Shown here: positions 16,019-24,773 of the stretch, one piece after another
How positions within the stretch are numbered: position 1 is the first letter of the stretch
Layout of the letters: each line of letters opens with the position of its first letter
Origin: an uncultured Gemmatimonadota bacterium
Lineage (GTDB): Bacteria > Latescibacterota > UBA2968 > UBA8231
Direction: 5' to 3'
DNA: 59,669 nt
Assembly: GCA_903893785.1 (NCBI GenBank)
Contig: CAITNQ010000533.1
Location: 1 to 59,669 of the forward strand
Made by a program: the position numbers and the translations under genes
The notes under the pieces: model-generated
What the model was told of the DNA's origin: nothing
What the model saw: only the letters and a program-made list of their open reading frames with translations
Database searches by the model: none

Positions 16019-17265
16019 ACACCCTCGCCCCGGCCCTCCTGGCCCTGATCGGAGCGCCGCTGTTTGTCGCCCTGGTGGGGCTGGCCCTGCTGTACCTGCT
16101 GCAGGCCGGCATCGACCCCGGGGCAGTGGTCATCGAGTTTTACCGACTGGCCGAGACGCCCACCCTGACCGCGGTACCGCTGTTCTGCCTGGCCGGGTTT
16201 ATCTTGGCCGAAAGTGGCGCGCCCAACCGCCTGGTGCGGCTCTCGCAGGCGCTGCTGGGCCGCCTGCCCGGCGGTTTCGCCGTCATGGCGCTGGTGATCG
16301 CGGCCCTGTTCACGGCGTTCACCGGGGCTTCGGGCATGACCATCGTTGCCCTGGGGGGGCTGGTCTATCCGGCGCTGCGCCAGCATGGCCACGACGACCG
16401 CTTTGCCCTGGGCCTGGTGACCACAGCCGGTGGCCTGGGCCTCTTGCTGCCCCCCAGCCTGCCCCTGATCGTGTACGGCGTGGTTGCCGGCGTGCCGGTG
16501 GACGACCTGTTCCTGGCCGGCCTGGTGCCCGGTGGCCTGATCCTCGTGGCCCTGGGCGCGTACTCCGTCTGGCAGGGCCGGCGCCTGCCTCAGCCCACGC
16601 CCTCGGCACGGCCAGCCCTGGGCGCGGCGGTGCGCGACTGCGTTGGGGAACTGCTCCTGCCGGTGGTGGTTTTGGGGGGATTGCTGGGCGGCTTCATCGC
16701 CGTCAGCGAGACTGCGGCGTTGGCCATTCTGTATGTGCTGCTGGTCGAGGTGGGCCTGCGACGCGAAGTGCCCCTGCGGCGGTTGCCTGCGATCGTGCGT
16801 GACTGCATGGTCCTGGTCGGCGGGGTGCTGATCATCCTGGCCGCCGCCCTGGCCTGGACCAACTGTCTGGTCGACGCGGAGGTGCCGCAGCGCCTGTTGC
16901 ATTGGGTCAGCCGTCAGGTCCACAGCCGCCTGGCCTTCCTGCTGCTGCTCAACGTGTTCCTGCTCGGCGTGGGTTGCCTGCTGGACATGTTCTCGGCGCT
17001 GATCATCGTGGTGCCGCTGGTCCTGCCGCTGGCCCAGGCCTACGGCGTGCACCCGGTCCATCTGGGGATGGTGCTGCTGACCAATCTCGAAATCGGCTAC
17101 TCGACGCCGCCGGTGGGGATGAACCTGTTCGTCGCCAGCCTCCGTTTCGGTCGGCCGCTCCTCGACGTATGCCGTGCCTCGCTGCCGTTCCAGCTGCTGC
17201 TGCTGCTGGTGCTGGTCCTGGTTACGTACGTGCCGGCCCTCAGCCTGCTCCTGCTGCACCGCTGA
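16015..17265 (+). CDS. dctM: TRAP transporter large permease (DctM)
   Basis: 416 aa, the usual size. The GTG at 16015 overlaps the dctQ stop in GTGA. At least ten hydrophobic helices and the family signatures are seen: AVPLFCLAGFILAESG, FTAFTGASGMTIVALGGL, GLLLPPSLPLIVYGVVAG, LGCLLDMFSALIIVVPL-type (GVGCLLDMFSALI) and STPPVGMNLFVA near the C-terminus. DctM carries the elevator-type sodium-coupled transport path with DctQ as scaffold. The gene closes the tatT-dctPQM operon; the enolase-superfamily gene follows after 37 nt. Confidence 0.95.
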   Translation: MNTLAPALLALIGAPLFVALVGLALLYLLQAGIDPGAVVIEFYRLAETPTLTAVPLFCLAGFILAESGAPNRLVRLSQALLGRLPGGFAVMALVIAALFTAFTGASGMTIVALGGLVYPALRQHGHDDRFALGLVTTAGGLGLLLPPSLPLIVYGVVAGVPVDDLFLAGLVPGGLILVALGAYSVWQGRRLPQPTPSARPALGAAVRDCVGELLLPVVVLGGLLGGFIAVSETAALAILYVLLVEVGLRREVPLRRLPAIVRDCMVLVGGVLIILAAALAWTNCLVDAEVPQRLLHWVSRQVHSRLAFLLLLNVFLLGVGCLLDMFSALIIVVPLVLPLAQAYGVHPVHLGMVLLTNLEIGYSTPPVGMNLFVASLRFGRPLLDVCRASLPFQLLLLLVLVLVTYVPALSLLLLHR

Positions 17266-17302
17266 CCCACCGCCCACCACTAGCCCCCCCGGAGGCGTGC
17301 CC

Positions 17303-18517
17303 ATGGCCCGTATCAAGCAGATCCGATGCCTTCGCACCCGCGCCAGCGGCACCTGGCTGATCGTGAAGGTGATCACTGACCAGCCCGGGCTGCATGGTAT
17401 CGGCTCGGTCAGCGACGTGTACCATGCCCCGACGGTGATGGCCGCGGTGGAGCAGGTAGTGGCCCCGCGCCTGATCGGTCGCGACGCCAGCCGCATCGAG
17501 GACATCTGGCAGAGCACCTACACCAGCGCCTACTGGCGCAATGGCGCGATCCTGAACACTGTCCTGGCGGGCATTGACATGGCGCTGTGGGACATCAAGG
17601 GCAAGGAAGCCGGCCTGCCGCTCTACCAGCTGTTCGGCGGCCCCTGCCGGAGCGCGGTCCCCTGCTACGCCCACGCCAGCGGCGATGACGCGGCCAGCCT
17701 GGCCGAGGACGTGCAGCGCTACCTCGAGGAGGGCTACCCGGTGGTTCGCTGCCAACTGGGCGCCTACGGCGGCGGCGGTTTCCTGCCTGCGGCGAGCAGC
17801 CCGCGGCCGCGCAATGCCTGGCCCCAAGCCGAATGCTTTGACGACGAGGCGTATCTGGAACGGGTCCCCGCGCTGTTCGAGTCGCTGCGACAGCGCCTGG
17901 GTTTCGGGCCCAAACTGACCCATGATGTCCACGAACACCTACGTCCCTCCAGCGCCGTGGCGCTGGCCAAACGCCTGGAACCCTACCGCCTGTTCTTCCT
18001 GGAGGACGTCCTGCCGCCGGAACAGGTCGCCTGGTACCGTCAGATCCGCGAGCAGTGCACTACGCCGCAGGCCATGGGCGAGCTGTTCGTCAACCCCCAC
18101 GAGTATCTGCCGTTGATCACCGAACGGCTGATCGACTACGTTCGCCTGCGGGTCAGCAAGGCAGGCGGGATCACGCCGTGCCGCAAGATCGCCGCCCTGT
18201 GCGAGTTCTTCGGCGTGCAGACCGCCTGGCAGGAGGGCGGCGACAATGACCCGGTGAACCAGGCCGCGGCCATGCACCTAGACCTGGCCACCCCCAGCTT
18301 CGGCATCCAGGAGGAGAACCACTTCACTGCGGCGGAATTGGCGGCCTTTCCCGGTCATCCGGTCCTGGCCGGCGGGCACCTGTACCCCAGTGACCTGCCG
18401 GGTCTGGGTCTGGATATTGACGAGGAACAGGCCGCGGCACTGCTGCAGGCAGATCAGTTGGGTCCCTACTACGCCGCCGAAGATCGTCGCGCCGACGGGT
18501 CCATCGTCCGTCCCTGA
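17303..18517 (+). CDS. RspA/ManD-type enolase-superfamily enzyme (sugar-acid dehydratase-like)
   Basis: 404 aa from an ATG with GGAGG 7 nt upstream. The fold is that of the mandelate racemase/enolase superfamily: N-terminal capping domain, then a TIM barrel with THDVHEHL (metal-ligand Asp region), FFLEDVLPPEQ (Glu ligand) and GELFVNPHEY (third acidic ligand). The barrel also holds RVSKAGGITPCRKIA. These match the RspA/D-mannonate dehydratase branch. Activity in that branch ranges from real mannonate or gluconate dehydratases to near-inactive proteins, so the substrate cannot be named. Its position after the TRAP operon suggests it processes the imported compound. Confidence 0.88.
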   Translation: MARIKQIRCLRTRASGTWLIVKVITDQPGLHGIGSVSDVYHAPTVMAAVEQVVAPRLIGRDASRIEDIWQSTYTSAYWRNGAILNTVLAGIDMALWDIKGKEAGLPLYQLFGGPCRSAVPCYAHASGDDAASLAEDVQRYLEEGYPVVRCQLGAYGGGGFLPAASSPRPRNAWPQAECFDDEAYLERVPALFESLRQRLGFGPKLTHDVHEHLRPSSAVALAKRLEPYRLFFLEDVLPPEQVAWYRQIREQCTTPQAMGELFVNPHEYLPLITERLIDYVRLRVSKAGGITPCRKIAALCEFFGVQTAWQEGGDNDPVNQAAAMHLDLATPSFGIQEENHFTAAELAAFPGHPVLAGGHLYPSDLPGLGLDIDEEQAAALLQADQLGPYYAAEDRRADGSIVRP

Positions 18518-18563
18518 TCCTCGGCAAGCGGGCCGGCCGGCCCCGGGGCGCCAACGGCCACGA

Positions 18564-20324
18564 TCAGCCCGACGGCGCCCCGGGCAGCGGCGCTGCAGTT
18601 GCCCCGGCGGACGCGGTGGCGTCCTCCTGCGGGGCCAGCGCCGGAGCAACCATGAGCGTGTGTTCGCGGCGAATCACGGCCTGGCCCGCCGGCGCGCCGC
18701 GGGCCCTGGAGACGAATTTGGCCAGGGTGCACACCACGGGCACCTTGCGCGCCGTTCGCCCTTTGCTCCAGTAGGCAGCCACGGCCGCGGCTTCCAGCAC
18801 AGCGCGCTGACTGGGCTCCTCCTGGCGCCCCTCGCGCCGCAGGATCACATGGGATCCGGAGTAGCCATGGGCATGGAACCACAGGTCGTTGGGCGCCGCC
18901 AGCCGGTGACTGACCAGGTCGTTTTCCTCGTTGTTGCGGCCCGCCCACACTGACCAGCCGCCATCGACCGTGCGGTAGCGCCGCGGATGGGCCACGGGTG
19001 CCGTGCCCCGCGGCGTCGCGCTGGGAACGTCGCGCACCATGCCCTGCTCCTGTAGCCAACGAGTGATCGCCGCCATGGGCGGCGCTGCGGTCGACGCCAG
19101 GTCCCCTAACCACAGGTCGGCCTGAACACAGGCGGCCCGCGCCGCGGCCAGGCGCGGCGGTATCACTTGGCGGCGGCGCGCGTAGCGCTGCGCCAGCTTG
19201 AGGTAACGGCCGGCCTGCGGCGCCGCCGGGCGACTGGGGTCTAGGGGTATCCGGAGCCGAGACTCGCCGTCGGACGCATACACATCGGGCAGGTCCACCC
19301 AGGCGGCGCCAGGCGGCACGGCCGGCAGCTGTGCCATCAACGCCGCCCCCCAACGTTCCAGCGTTTCAGCCTCGGCGGCCGCAGCCAACTCGTCGGCCAT
19401 TGCCTCGGCGCGGTGCCCCAGGGTGCGGCGAGCCCGGCGCAGCGCCGCGGTCAGGTGCTGCCGGGCGTTCGCCGCCGCCGTTCGTGCGGCCGCCTGCTGC
19501 TCGACCCAAGCCAGAGCCGCGGAGACGCTCGCGAAGCGCAGCGACAGCCCCCCTAGCCGGGTAGGCGCCAAGCTGGAGCAGAACTCGCGACCCCGTTCCT
19601 GCCAGGCCCAGGCCTCGGTGGCCACCGGGCCCTGCCACAGGGCCAGAATCACCTGCCACAGCCGCCAACGGCCGGCACTGTTCAGCACCCGCAGATCCTG
19701 GTCAGCGGGCACCGCGGCGCGATGCAGAAGCTCGGCGGCGCACGTCGGGTCAACCAGCGCGACTACCCCAGCCAGCGCCACGGCCGCCGGCGCGGCGCGG
19801 TGGTCCAGACGCGCGGCGAAATCCTCATAGGTCGCCGCAGCCGGCACCAGGCGCGGCTGCGGTGGCGGTGCCTGGTACGGGGCCGGCGTTTCGGCCACAC
19901 CGCGGGCAGCCGCGGCGGCCCCGCCCCACACCCCCAGCACCAGCCCGGTGCGCTCGCTGACCAGGACGGCCCGGCCGCGGCCCGGCAGGAGCTCGTACAG
20001 CAACCGGCCGCAGGTGCGCGTGCCGGACCGGTCAACCCGGGACAGACGAACCTCGATCACCCGGTCCGCGGGCCAGCGGGTCACGCCCTCGACCCGCGCG
20101 CCGACCAGGTAACGCACCGGATCGTCGCCGCCCACGGCGCCGCCGGGGCGGCCCGACCCCACCGTCAGCAGCGGCGTCGCGCCACCCCGGAACCGACACG
20201 ACGCTGTCGGCCCAACCAGCACTAGTCCGTCAGCCAGCGCCACCGCTGCCGGCAACTCACTGCCGCCCAAGGCCTGGTCGACTTCGGCGGCCAGGGACGC
20301 CAGGGTCGCGAAGTCGTGGGCCAC
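18564..20324 (-). CDS. rqcH: NFACT-family ribosome-rescue factor RqcH
   Basis: 586 aa. RqcH/Rqc2 proteins bind obstructed 50S subunits and recruit Ala-tRNA to add C-terminal Ala tails. The N-terminal NFACT-N domain (1-200), a long helical coiled-coil region (about 280-400, AANARQHLTAALRRARRTL) and the NFACT-R domain are present. The NFACT-R domain has WSVWAGRNNEENDLVSHRL and DLWFHAHGYSGSHVILR. The usual DLWFHAKD form has H in place of K here. It follows valS by 17 nt. The very Ala-rich sequence reflects high GC. Its convergent neighbour ends 46 nt away. Confidence 0.92.
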   Translation of the reverse strand: MAHDFATLASLAAEVDQALGGSELPAAVALADGLVLVGPTASCRFRGGATPLLTVGSGRPGGAVGGDDPVRYLVGARVEGVTRWPADRVIEVRLSRVDRSGTRTCGRLLYELLPGRGRAVLVSERTGLVLGVWGGAAAAARGVAETPAPYQAPPPQPRLVPAAATYEDFAARLDHRAAPAAVALAGVVALVDPTCAAELLHRAAVPADQDLRVLNSAGRWRLWQVILALWQGPVATEAWAWQERGREFCSSLAPTRLGGLSLRFASVSAALAWVEQQAAARTAAANARQHLTAALRRARRTLGHRAEAMADELAAAAEAETLERWGAALMAQLPAVPPGAAWVDLPDVYASDGESRLRIPLDPSRPAAPQAGRYLKLAQRYARRRQVIPPRLAAARAACVQADLWLGDLASTAAPPMAAITRWLQEQGMVRDVPSATPRGTAPVAHPRRYRTVDGGWSVWAGRNNEENDLVSHRLAAPNDLWFHAHGYSGSHVILRREGRQEEPSQRAVLEAAAVAAYWSKGRTARKVPVVCTLAKFVSRARGAPAGQAVIRREHTLMVAPALAPQEDATASAGATAAPLPGAPSG

Positions 20325-20341
20325 AGCCGCCGCGCCCGCGG

Positions 20342-23107
20342 TCAGCGGCCCAACTGCGCCAGGCTGGCGGACAGCTGGGCCAGGCTGGCGCGGTACTCAC
20401 GCTCCTTGTCCCGTTCGCGCGCCACTACCTCTGGTGGTGCTTTGTCGAGGAAAGCCGGATTGGCCAGTTTGCCCTCCATGCCGCGCACGAGCTTGTCGAA
20501 CTTGGCGATTTCCTTCTCCAGGCGCCGTCGCTCCACGTCCAGGTCAATCAACCCGGCGAGGGGCACGAACACCTGTAGTTCGCCCACCACGGCGCTGCCT
20601 GACGCAGGGGGTTGCACCAGGGCTTGGCCGATCTGCACGGTTTCGGCGCGCGCCAGCAGGCCGATGTACTCCCGCCCGCCCTCCAGTCGCGCGGCTTCAG
20701 TCGAGGTCGGCGCCGACACCAGCACCTGGACCTGACGGGCCGGCGGCACGTTCATCTCGGCGCGGATGGTCCGCACGGCGGTCACCACGGCCTGCACCAG
20801 CTCCATTTCGGCCTCTGCCTCGGCGTCAGCCCATCCGTCGGGGGCCCCGGGCCAGGCGGCTACCATGATGCTGGCTGCCTGCTTGGGCAGGGGCAGGGTC
20901 TGCCACAGGGCCTCGGTGATGTACGGCATGGCCGGATGCATCAGGCGCAGAGCCCACTCCAGCACCTCTAGCAGTTGCTGCTGCACCTGCTGCCGGGCGA
21001 CCGGGTCGGCTCCATGCAGACGCGCCTTGGCGACCTCGACGTACCAGTCGCAGTAGTCCCGCCACAGGAAGTCGTACAGCGCCCTGATCACCTCGCTGAA
21101 CCGGTACTGCGCCAGATGCCCGGTCACTGCTACGGTGACCGCCGCCAGCCGACTGCGGATCCAACGGTCGGCCAGGGTCGCGGGAGCAGCACTGACCGCG
21201 CCCGGTTCGTAGCCTTCCAGGTTCATCAGGACGAAGCGAGCGGCATTCCACAGTTTGTTGTTGAAGTTGCGGGCCGTCTCGGCGCTGGCGCAGGACTTCA
21301 CCGTGTTGTTCTCGATCTCGGCGTCGAAGCGGACGTCCTGTACCGAGCCGACCTGGTGCAGCAGCGAGAACCGGGTGGCATCAGCCCCGTACAGGCGCAC
21401 GAGATCGAGTGGATTGAGCCCCGTCCCCAGGCTCTTGCTCATCCGCCGCCCGTCTTTGGTCAATACCGTGGGATGCACCAGCACCGTGCGGAACGGGATC
21501 TTGCCCACGCACTCGACCGACGTCATCGCCATGCGCAGCACCCACAAATAAAGGATGTCGCGCGCAGTGATCATCAGGTCCGTAGGATAGAAATAGCCCA
21601 GTTCCGCCGTGTCCCGGGGCCATCCGAGGGTGGCGAAGGGCCACAGCGCCGACGAGAACCAGGTATCGAGGACATCCGGGTCCTGCACCAACTCGGCCCC
21701 GCCGCAGTCCGGGCAGGCAGCGGGTCGCTCCACGCTGACAATCGGTCGGGCTCCCTGCTCGACCGACACCCTGAAGCTGCCCTCGGCCAGGGCGCGATCC
21801 AGGTCCAGACCACCCATGGGGTGCAGACCGGCCGCGCTGCAGCGAACACAGTAATACGCCGGGATGCGGTGGCCCCACCAGATCTGCCGTGACAGGGCCC
21901 AGTCCCGAATATTCTGCAGCCACTCGATGGCATAGGACCGGAAGCGGTCCGGGACGTACTCGATGCCGGCGCTCTCGAGCACGGGCAGCGCCTGCCGACC
22001 GAGCTCGTGCATGTTCATGAACCACTGCTCCATGGGCAGGGGTTCGATCACCGTGCCGCACTTGTCGTGGTGCGGGATGGCGTGCGCGTGATCGTCTACC
22101 CGCACCACCAGGCCAGCGGCTTCCAAGTCGGCGAGGACGGCCTGCCGGCACGCGTAGCGATCCATGCCGGCATAACGGCCCGCGGCCACCGTCATGCGGC
22201 CGTCGAAGTCGATCACCTGCGGTTGCGCCAGACCGTGCCGCTGTCCCACCAGGTAGTCATTGGGATCGTGGGCGGGGGTGATCTTCACCGCGCCACTGCC
22301 CATCTCCGGATCCGCGTATTCGTCCGCCACGATGGGGATCGGCCGCTCCTGCAACGGCAGCGTCACCTGCCTGCCTACGGCTGCGGCCCAGCGAGGGTCT
22401 TGCGGGTGCACGGCCACGGCTGTGTCGCCGAGCATGGTCTCCGGCCGGGTGGTAGCCACGACCACGTCCGGTCCACCGTCGCGGCCCGGGTAACGCAAGT
22501 GCCACAGGTGGCCCTGGAGGTCACGCTCCTCGGTTTCCAGGTCTGAAATCACCGTGCCACAGTGCGGGCACCAGTTGATCATGCGCGTCCCGCGGTAGAT
22601 CCAGCCTCGTTCCTGATAGCGCTTGAAGGCCGCCAGTACGGCCGCCACATACCCTTCGTCAAGGGTGAACCGGGCTCGGCGCCAGTCGTAGCTGCAGCCC
22701 AGCTGGCGCAGCTGATGGTAGATGGCGTCGCCGTACCGGTCGCGCCAGGCCCAGATCCGCGCCATCATGGCCTCGCGGCCCAGGTCGTAGCGGCTCTTGC
22801 CTTCGGTCCGGGCCAGTTCCTCCTCAACCTTCATCTGCGTCGCGATGCCGGCATGGTCAGTGCCCGGCAGACAGAGCGTGGCGTACCCCTGCATTCGCTT
22901 CCAGCGCACCACCGTGTCGTGGATGGCGTGCTGGATGGCGTGCCCCATGTGCAGCTCGCCGGTGACATTGGGCGGCGGAATGGTGATGCAGTAGGCGGGA
23001 CGCCCCGGGTCCACCTCAGCGTGGAACAGCCCGTGGTCCTCCCAGTAGGCGTACCAATGGGCTTCCACCGCCTGGGGATCGTAGACCTTGTCCGGTATCG
23101 CGGGCAT
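20342..23107 (-). CDS. valS: Valyl-tRNA synthetase
   Basis: 921 aa from the ATG at 23107 (GGGG 5-8 nt upstream); the frame is open for 57 more codons, but homologues begin with this VYDPQAVEAHWYAYWE region. It is a class I synthetase: PPPNVTGELHMGH (HIGH motif, 44-56), the KMSKS motif as RRMSKSLGTG and the large CP1 editing domain with TTRPETMLGDTAVAVHP. The C-terminal coiled-coil arm (DLDVERRRLEKEIAKFDKL) that contacts tRNA-Val is complete. It shares a transcript with rqcH. No T-box elements were recognised in the leader. Confidence 0.97.
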   Translation of the reverse strand: MPAIPDKVYDPQAVEAHWYAYWEDHGLFHAEVDPGRPAYCITIPPPNVTGELHMGHAIQHAIHDTVVRWKRMQGYATLCLPGTDHAGIATQMKVEEELARTEGKSRYDLGREAMMARIWAWRDRYGDAIYHQLRQLGCSYDWRRARFTLDEGYVAAVLAAFKRYQERGWIYRGTRMINWCPHCGTVISDLETEERDLQGHLWHLRYPGRDGGPDVVVATTRPETMLGDTAVAVHPQDPRWAAAVGRQVTLPLQERPIPIVADEYADPEMGSGAVKITPAHDPNDYLVGQRHGLAQPQVIDFDGRMTVAAGRYAGMDRYACRQAVLADLEAAGLVVRVDDHAHAIPHHDKCGTVIEPLPMEQWFMNMHELGRQALPVLESAGIEYVPDRFRSYAIEWLQNIRDWALSRQIWWGHRIPAYYCVRCSAAGLHPMGGLDLDRALAEGSFRVSVEQGARPIVSVERPAACPDCGGAELVQDPDVLDTWFSSALWPFATLGWPRDTAELGYFYPTDLMITARDILYLWVLRMAMTSVECVGKIPFRTVLVHPTVLTKDGRRMSKSLGTGLNPLDLVRLYGADATRFSLLHQVGSVQDVRFDAEIENNTVKSCASAETARNFNNKLWNAARFVLMNLEGYEPGAVSAAPATLADRWIRSRLAAVTVAVTGHLAQYRFSEVIRALYDFLWRDYCDWYVEVAKARLHGADPVARQQVQQQLLEVLEWALRLMHPAMPYITEALWQTLPLPKQAASIMVAAWPGAPDGWADAEAEAEMELVQAVVTAVRTIRAEMNVPPARQVQVLVSAPTSTEAARLEGGREYIGLLARAETVQIGQALVQPPASGSAVVGELQVFVPLAGLIDLDVERRRLEKEIAKFDKLVRGMEGKLANPAFLDKAPPEVVARERDKEREYRASLAQLSASLAQLGR

Positions 23108-23245
23108 GACAACCCCATCCATCGTCAACATGGGAAGACACGGGCCCGGCCGCGTCAGGACGGTAGCGCCCCGGGCGCCAGGCAGGATGAACGCCGACAC
23201 GCCGACCGGGCTCGAGGCCGAGTCAGCGCGCGGGCAAGGGGGTCC

Positions 23246-23274
23246 AATATAGGGGGGGGCGCCGCCGTCGACAA
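23246..23274 (-). promoter_or_regulatory. Candidate valS promoter
   Basis: Minus strand TTGTCG (23274-23269), a 17-nt spacer of mostly C and G, then TATATT (23251-23246). It would give a 5' leader of about 130 nt before the chosen valS ATG. Confidence 0.5.
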
Positions 23275-23406
23275 CCATTGCCGGGCCCTGGCGCGTTTGT
23301 TGCTTGCACTTGTCAAACCCCAGACCGGGTGCGTTGCCCGGCAGTTCCTGGACCCACCCTTGCCGCGGCTGCCCGCGCGGGCAGCGACTGACCAGGAGAA
23401 GCCCCC

Positions 23407-23535
23407 ATGCCCAAGACCCTGCGTGTGTGCCTCAACAATGCGGGATCGGTGGTAGGTACTGTAGTGCTGTTCGCCTCCGTGGCCCTCTCGCTGTGCGCGA
23501 TTCCGGTGCTGCTGGCCCTATTCTGGCTGAGCTGA
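23407..23535 (+). CDS. 42-aa single-pass membrane peptide
   Basis: A 42-aa ORF from an ATG with AGGAG 8 nt upstream. It starts MPKTLRVCLNNAG, with two basic residues, and then has a long hydrophobic stretch (about residues 15-42, VVGTVVLFASVALSLCAIPV and onward) ending LFWLS. It would insert as one long or two short helices. Two Cys residues are present. Not recognised as a known family. The good ribosome-binding site and a compact signal-anchor layout are the only evidence for coding. It lies between divergent valS and murQ. Confidence 0.6.
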   Translation: MPKTLRVCLNNAGSVVGTVVLFASVALSLCAIPVLLALFWLS

Positions 23536-23752
23536 AGGCAGAGCCCGGCCACCACACCCGGTGCGTGCCACGTCCAGGCGCGTCGCGGACGTGGCGGGCC
23601 GCCGGGGTCGGCCCTGGAGCCTGGGAGGCCGCCGCGACGGCACAGAATGGGTGCTGGACAGGAAAAAAGTGCCACCATCACGCCTGTGCCTCGCCGGTTG
23701 TCCCGACGGCCCCGTGGTGGCTAGCAGCGGCCATGGCCCGGCGCAGGAGCGC

Positions 23753-23781
23753 TTTACACTGACGATCCCTTGTCGTAATAT
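23753..23781 (+). promoter_or_regulatory. murQ promoter
   Basis: TTTACA (23753-23758), a 17-nt spacer and TAATAT (23776-23781), 81 nt before the murQ ATG. The 327-nt stretch 23536-23862 around it holds no other recognisable feature. Confidence 0.6.
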
Positions 23782-23862
23782 GGGGCATTCATCTGGCCCG
23801 TACCGGGCCTGCACCGGGTCGCGTCGGCCATCACGGCGGCGGCGTAACCAGACGATGACGGC

Positions 23863-24765
23863 ATGTCGCGTTGGGCCGATCTGCTGACCGAGCAACGTCT
23901 CCCTGCCAGCGCTGAACTGGACGCGCTGCCAGTGCCGGACCTGCTGCGCCTGATCAATGCGGAAGACGCGCGCGTGGCGCCCGCGGTCGCCGATGCTCTC
24001 GCCGACATCGCGGCCGCCGTCGAGCTGATCACGACGCGGTTGTTGGGCGGCGGCCGCCTGTTCTACGTGGGTGCGGGCACCAGTGGCCGGCTCGGCGTGC
24101 TCGACGCGGCGGAATGCCCGCCTACCTTCAACACCGCCGCGGACAGGGTGCAGGGGCTGATCGCCGGCGGCCGTGAAGCCGCCTTCCAGGCTGTCGAAGG
24201 CGCCGAGGACCGGCCCGAGGCAGGCGCCGCCGACCTGGCCGAGCGAGGGCTGAGCGCCGACGACGTCGTGGTCGGCATTGCCGCCAGCGGCGTCACCCCC
24301 TATGTGCATGGTGCCCTGGCCCACGCCCGCGCCGCCGGCGCGGGGACCGTCTTCTTCACCTGCAGCCCGACCGCGCGGACCCAGGTGGAAGCCGATGTCC
24401 GCATCGTCGTCGCCGTGGGCCCCGAAGTGGTCACCGGGTCGACCCGGATGAAGGCCGGCACAGCCACCAAGCTGGTGCTCAATATGCTGTCCACGGCGAC
24501 CATGGTCCGCCTGGGCAAGACCTACGGCAACCTGATGGTGGACCTGCAGCCTCGCAACGCCAAGCTGCGCGACCGCATGGTGCGGATCCTCGGCGCGCTG
24601 ACGGGTCTGACGGCGGCGCAGGCGCAGGACCTGCTGGCGGTGGCCGACGGGCAACTCAAGGTGGCCCTGGTGATGCAGCTGGGTGGCGTTGACGCGGGGG
24701 CCGCGCGCCAGTTGCTGGCCGATCACGGCGGCGTGGTGCGGCGGGCGATCGCGGCGCTGGAATAG
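23863..24765 (+). CDS. murQ: N-acetylmuramic acid 6-phosphate etherase
   Basis: 300 aa. MurQ cleaves the lactyl ether of MurNAc-6-P to give GlcNAc-6-P and D-lactate in cell-wall recycling. The SIS-type sugar-phosphate-binding fold shows GAGTSGRLG, the catalytic Glu motif LDAAECPPTF, and GIAASGVTPYV with a second SIS loop. STRMKAGTATKLVLNMLST is the family signature. Length is standard. The Shine-Dalgarno is weak. An aldo/keto reductase gene follows after 8 nt. No MurNAc PTS or anhydro-MurNAc kinase gene lies in the window. Confidence 0.96.
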   Translation: MSRWADLLTEQRLPASAELDALPVPDLLRLINAEDARVAPAVADALADIAAAVELITTRLLGGGRLFYVGAGTSGRLGVLDAAECPPTFNTAADRVQGLIAGGREAAFQAVEGAEDRPEAGAADLAERGLSADDVVVGIAASGVTPYVHGALAHARAAGAGTVFFTCSPTARTQVEADVRIVVAVGPEVVTGSTRMKAGTATKLVLNMLSTATMVRLGKTYGNLMVDLQPRNAKLRDRMVRILGALTGLTAAQAQDLLAVADGQLKVALVMQLGGVDAGAARQLLADHGGVVRRAIAALE

Positions 24766-24773
24766 GGACCGGG

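Noticed and set aside
15952..17517. 521-aa minus-strand ORF opposite dctM
   Set aside because: Antisense to a clear transporter gene; the product is Gln/His/Arg-rich without recognisable domains.
23108..23245. T-box leader for valS
   Set aside because: No T-box sequence or specifier structure was seen in the 130-nt leader.
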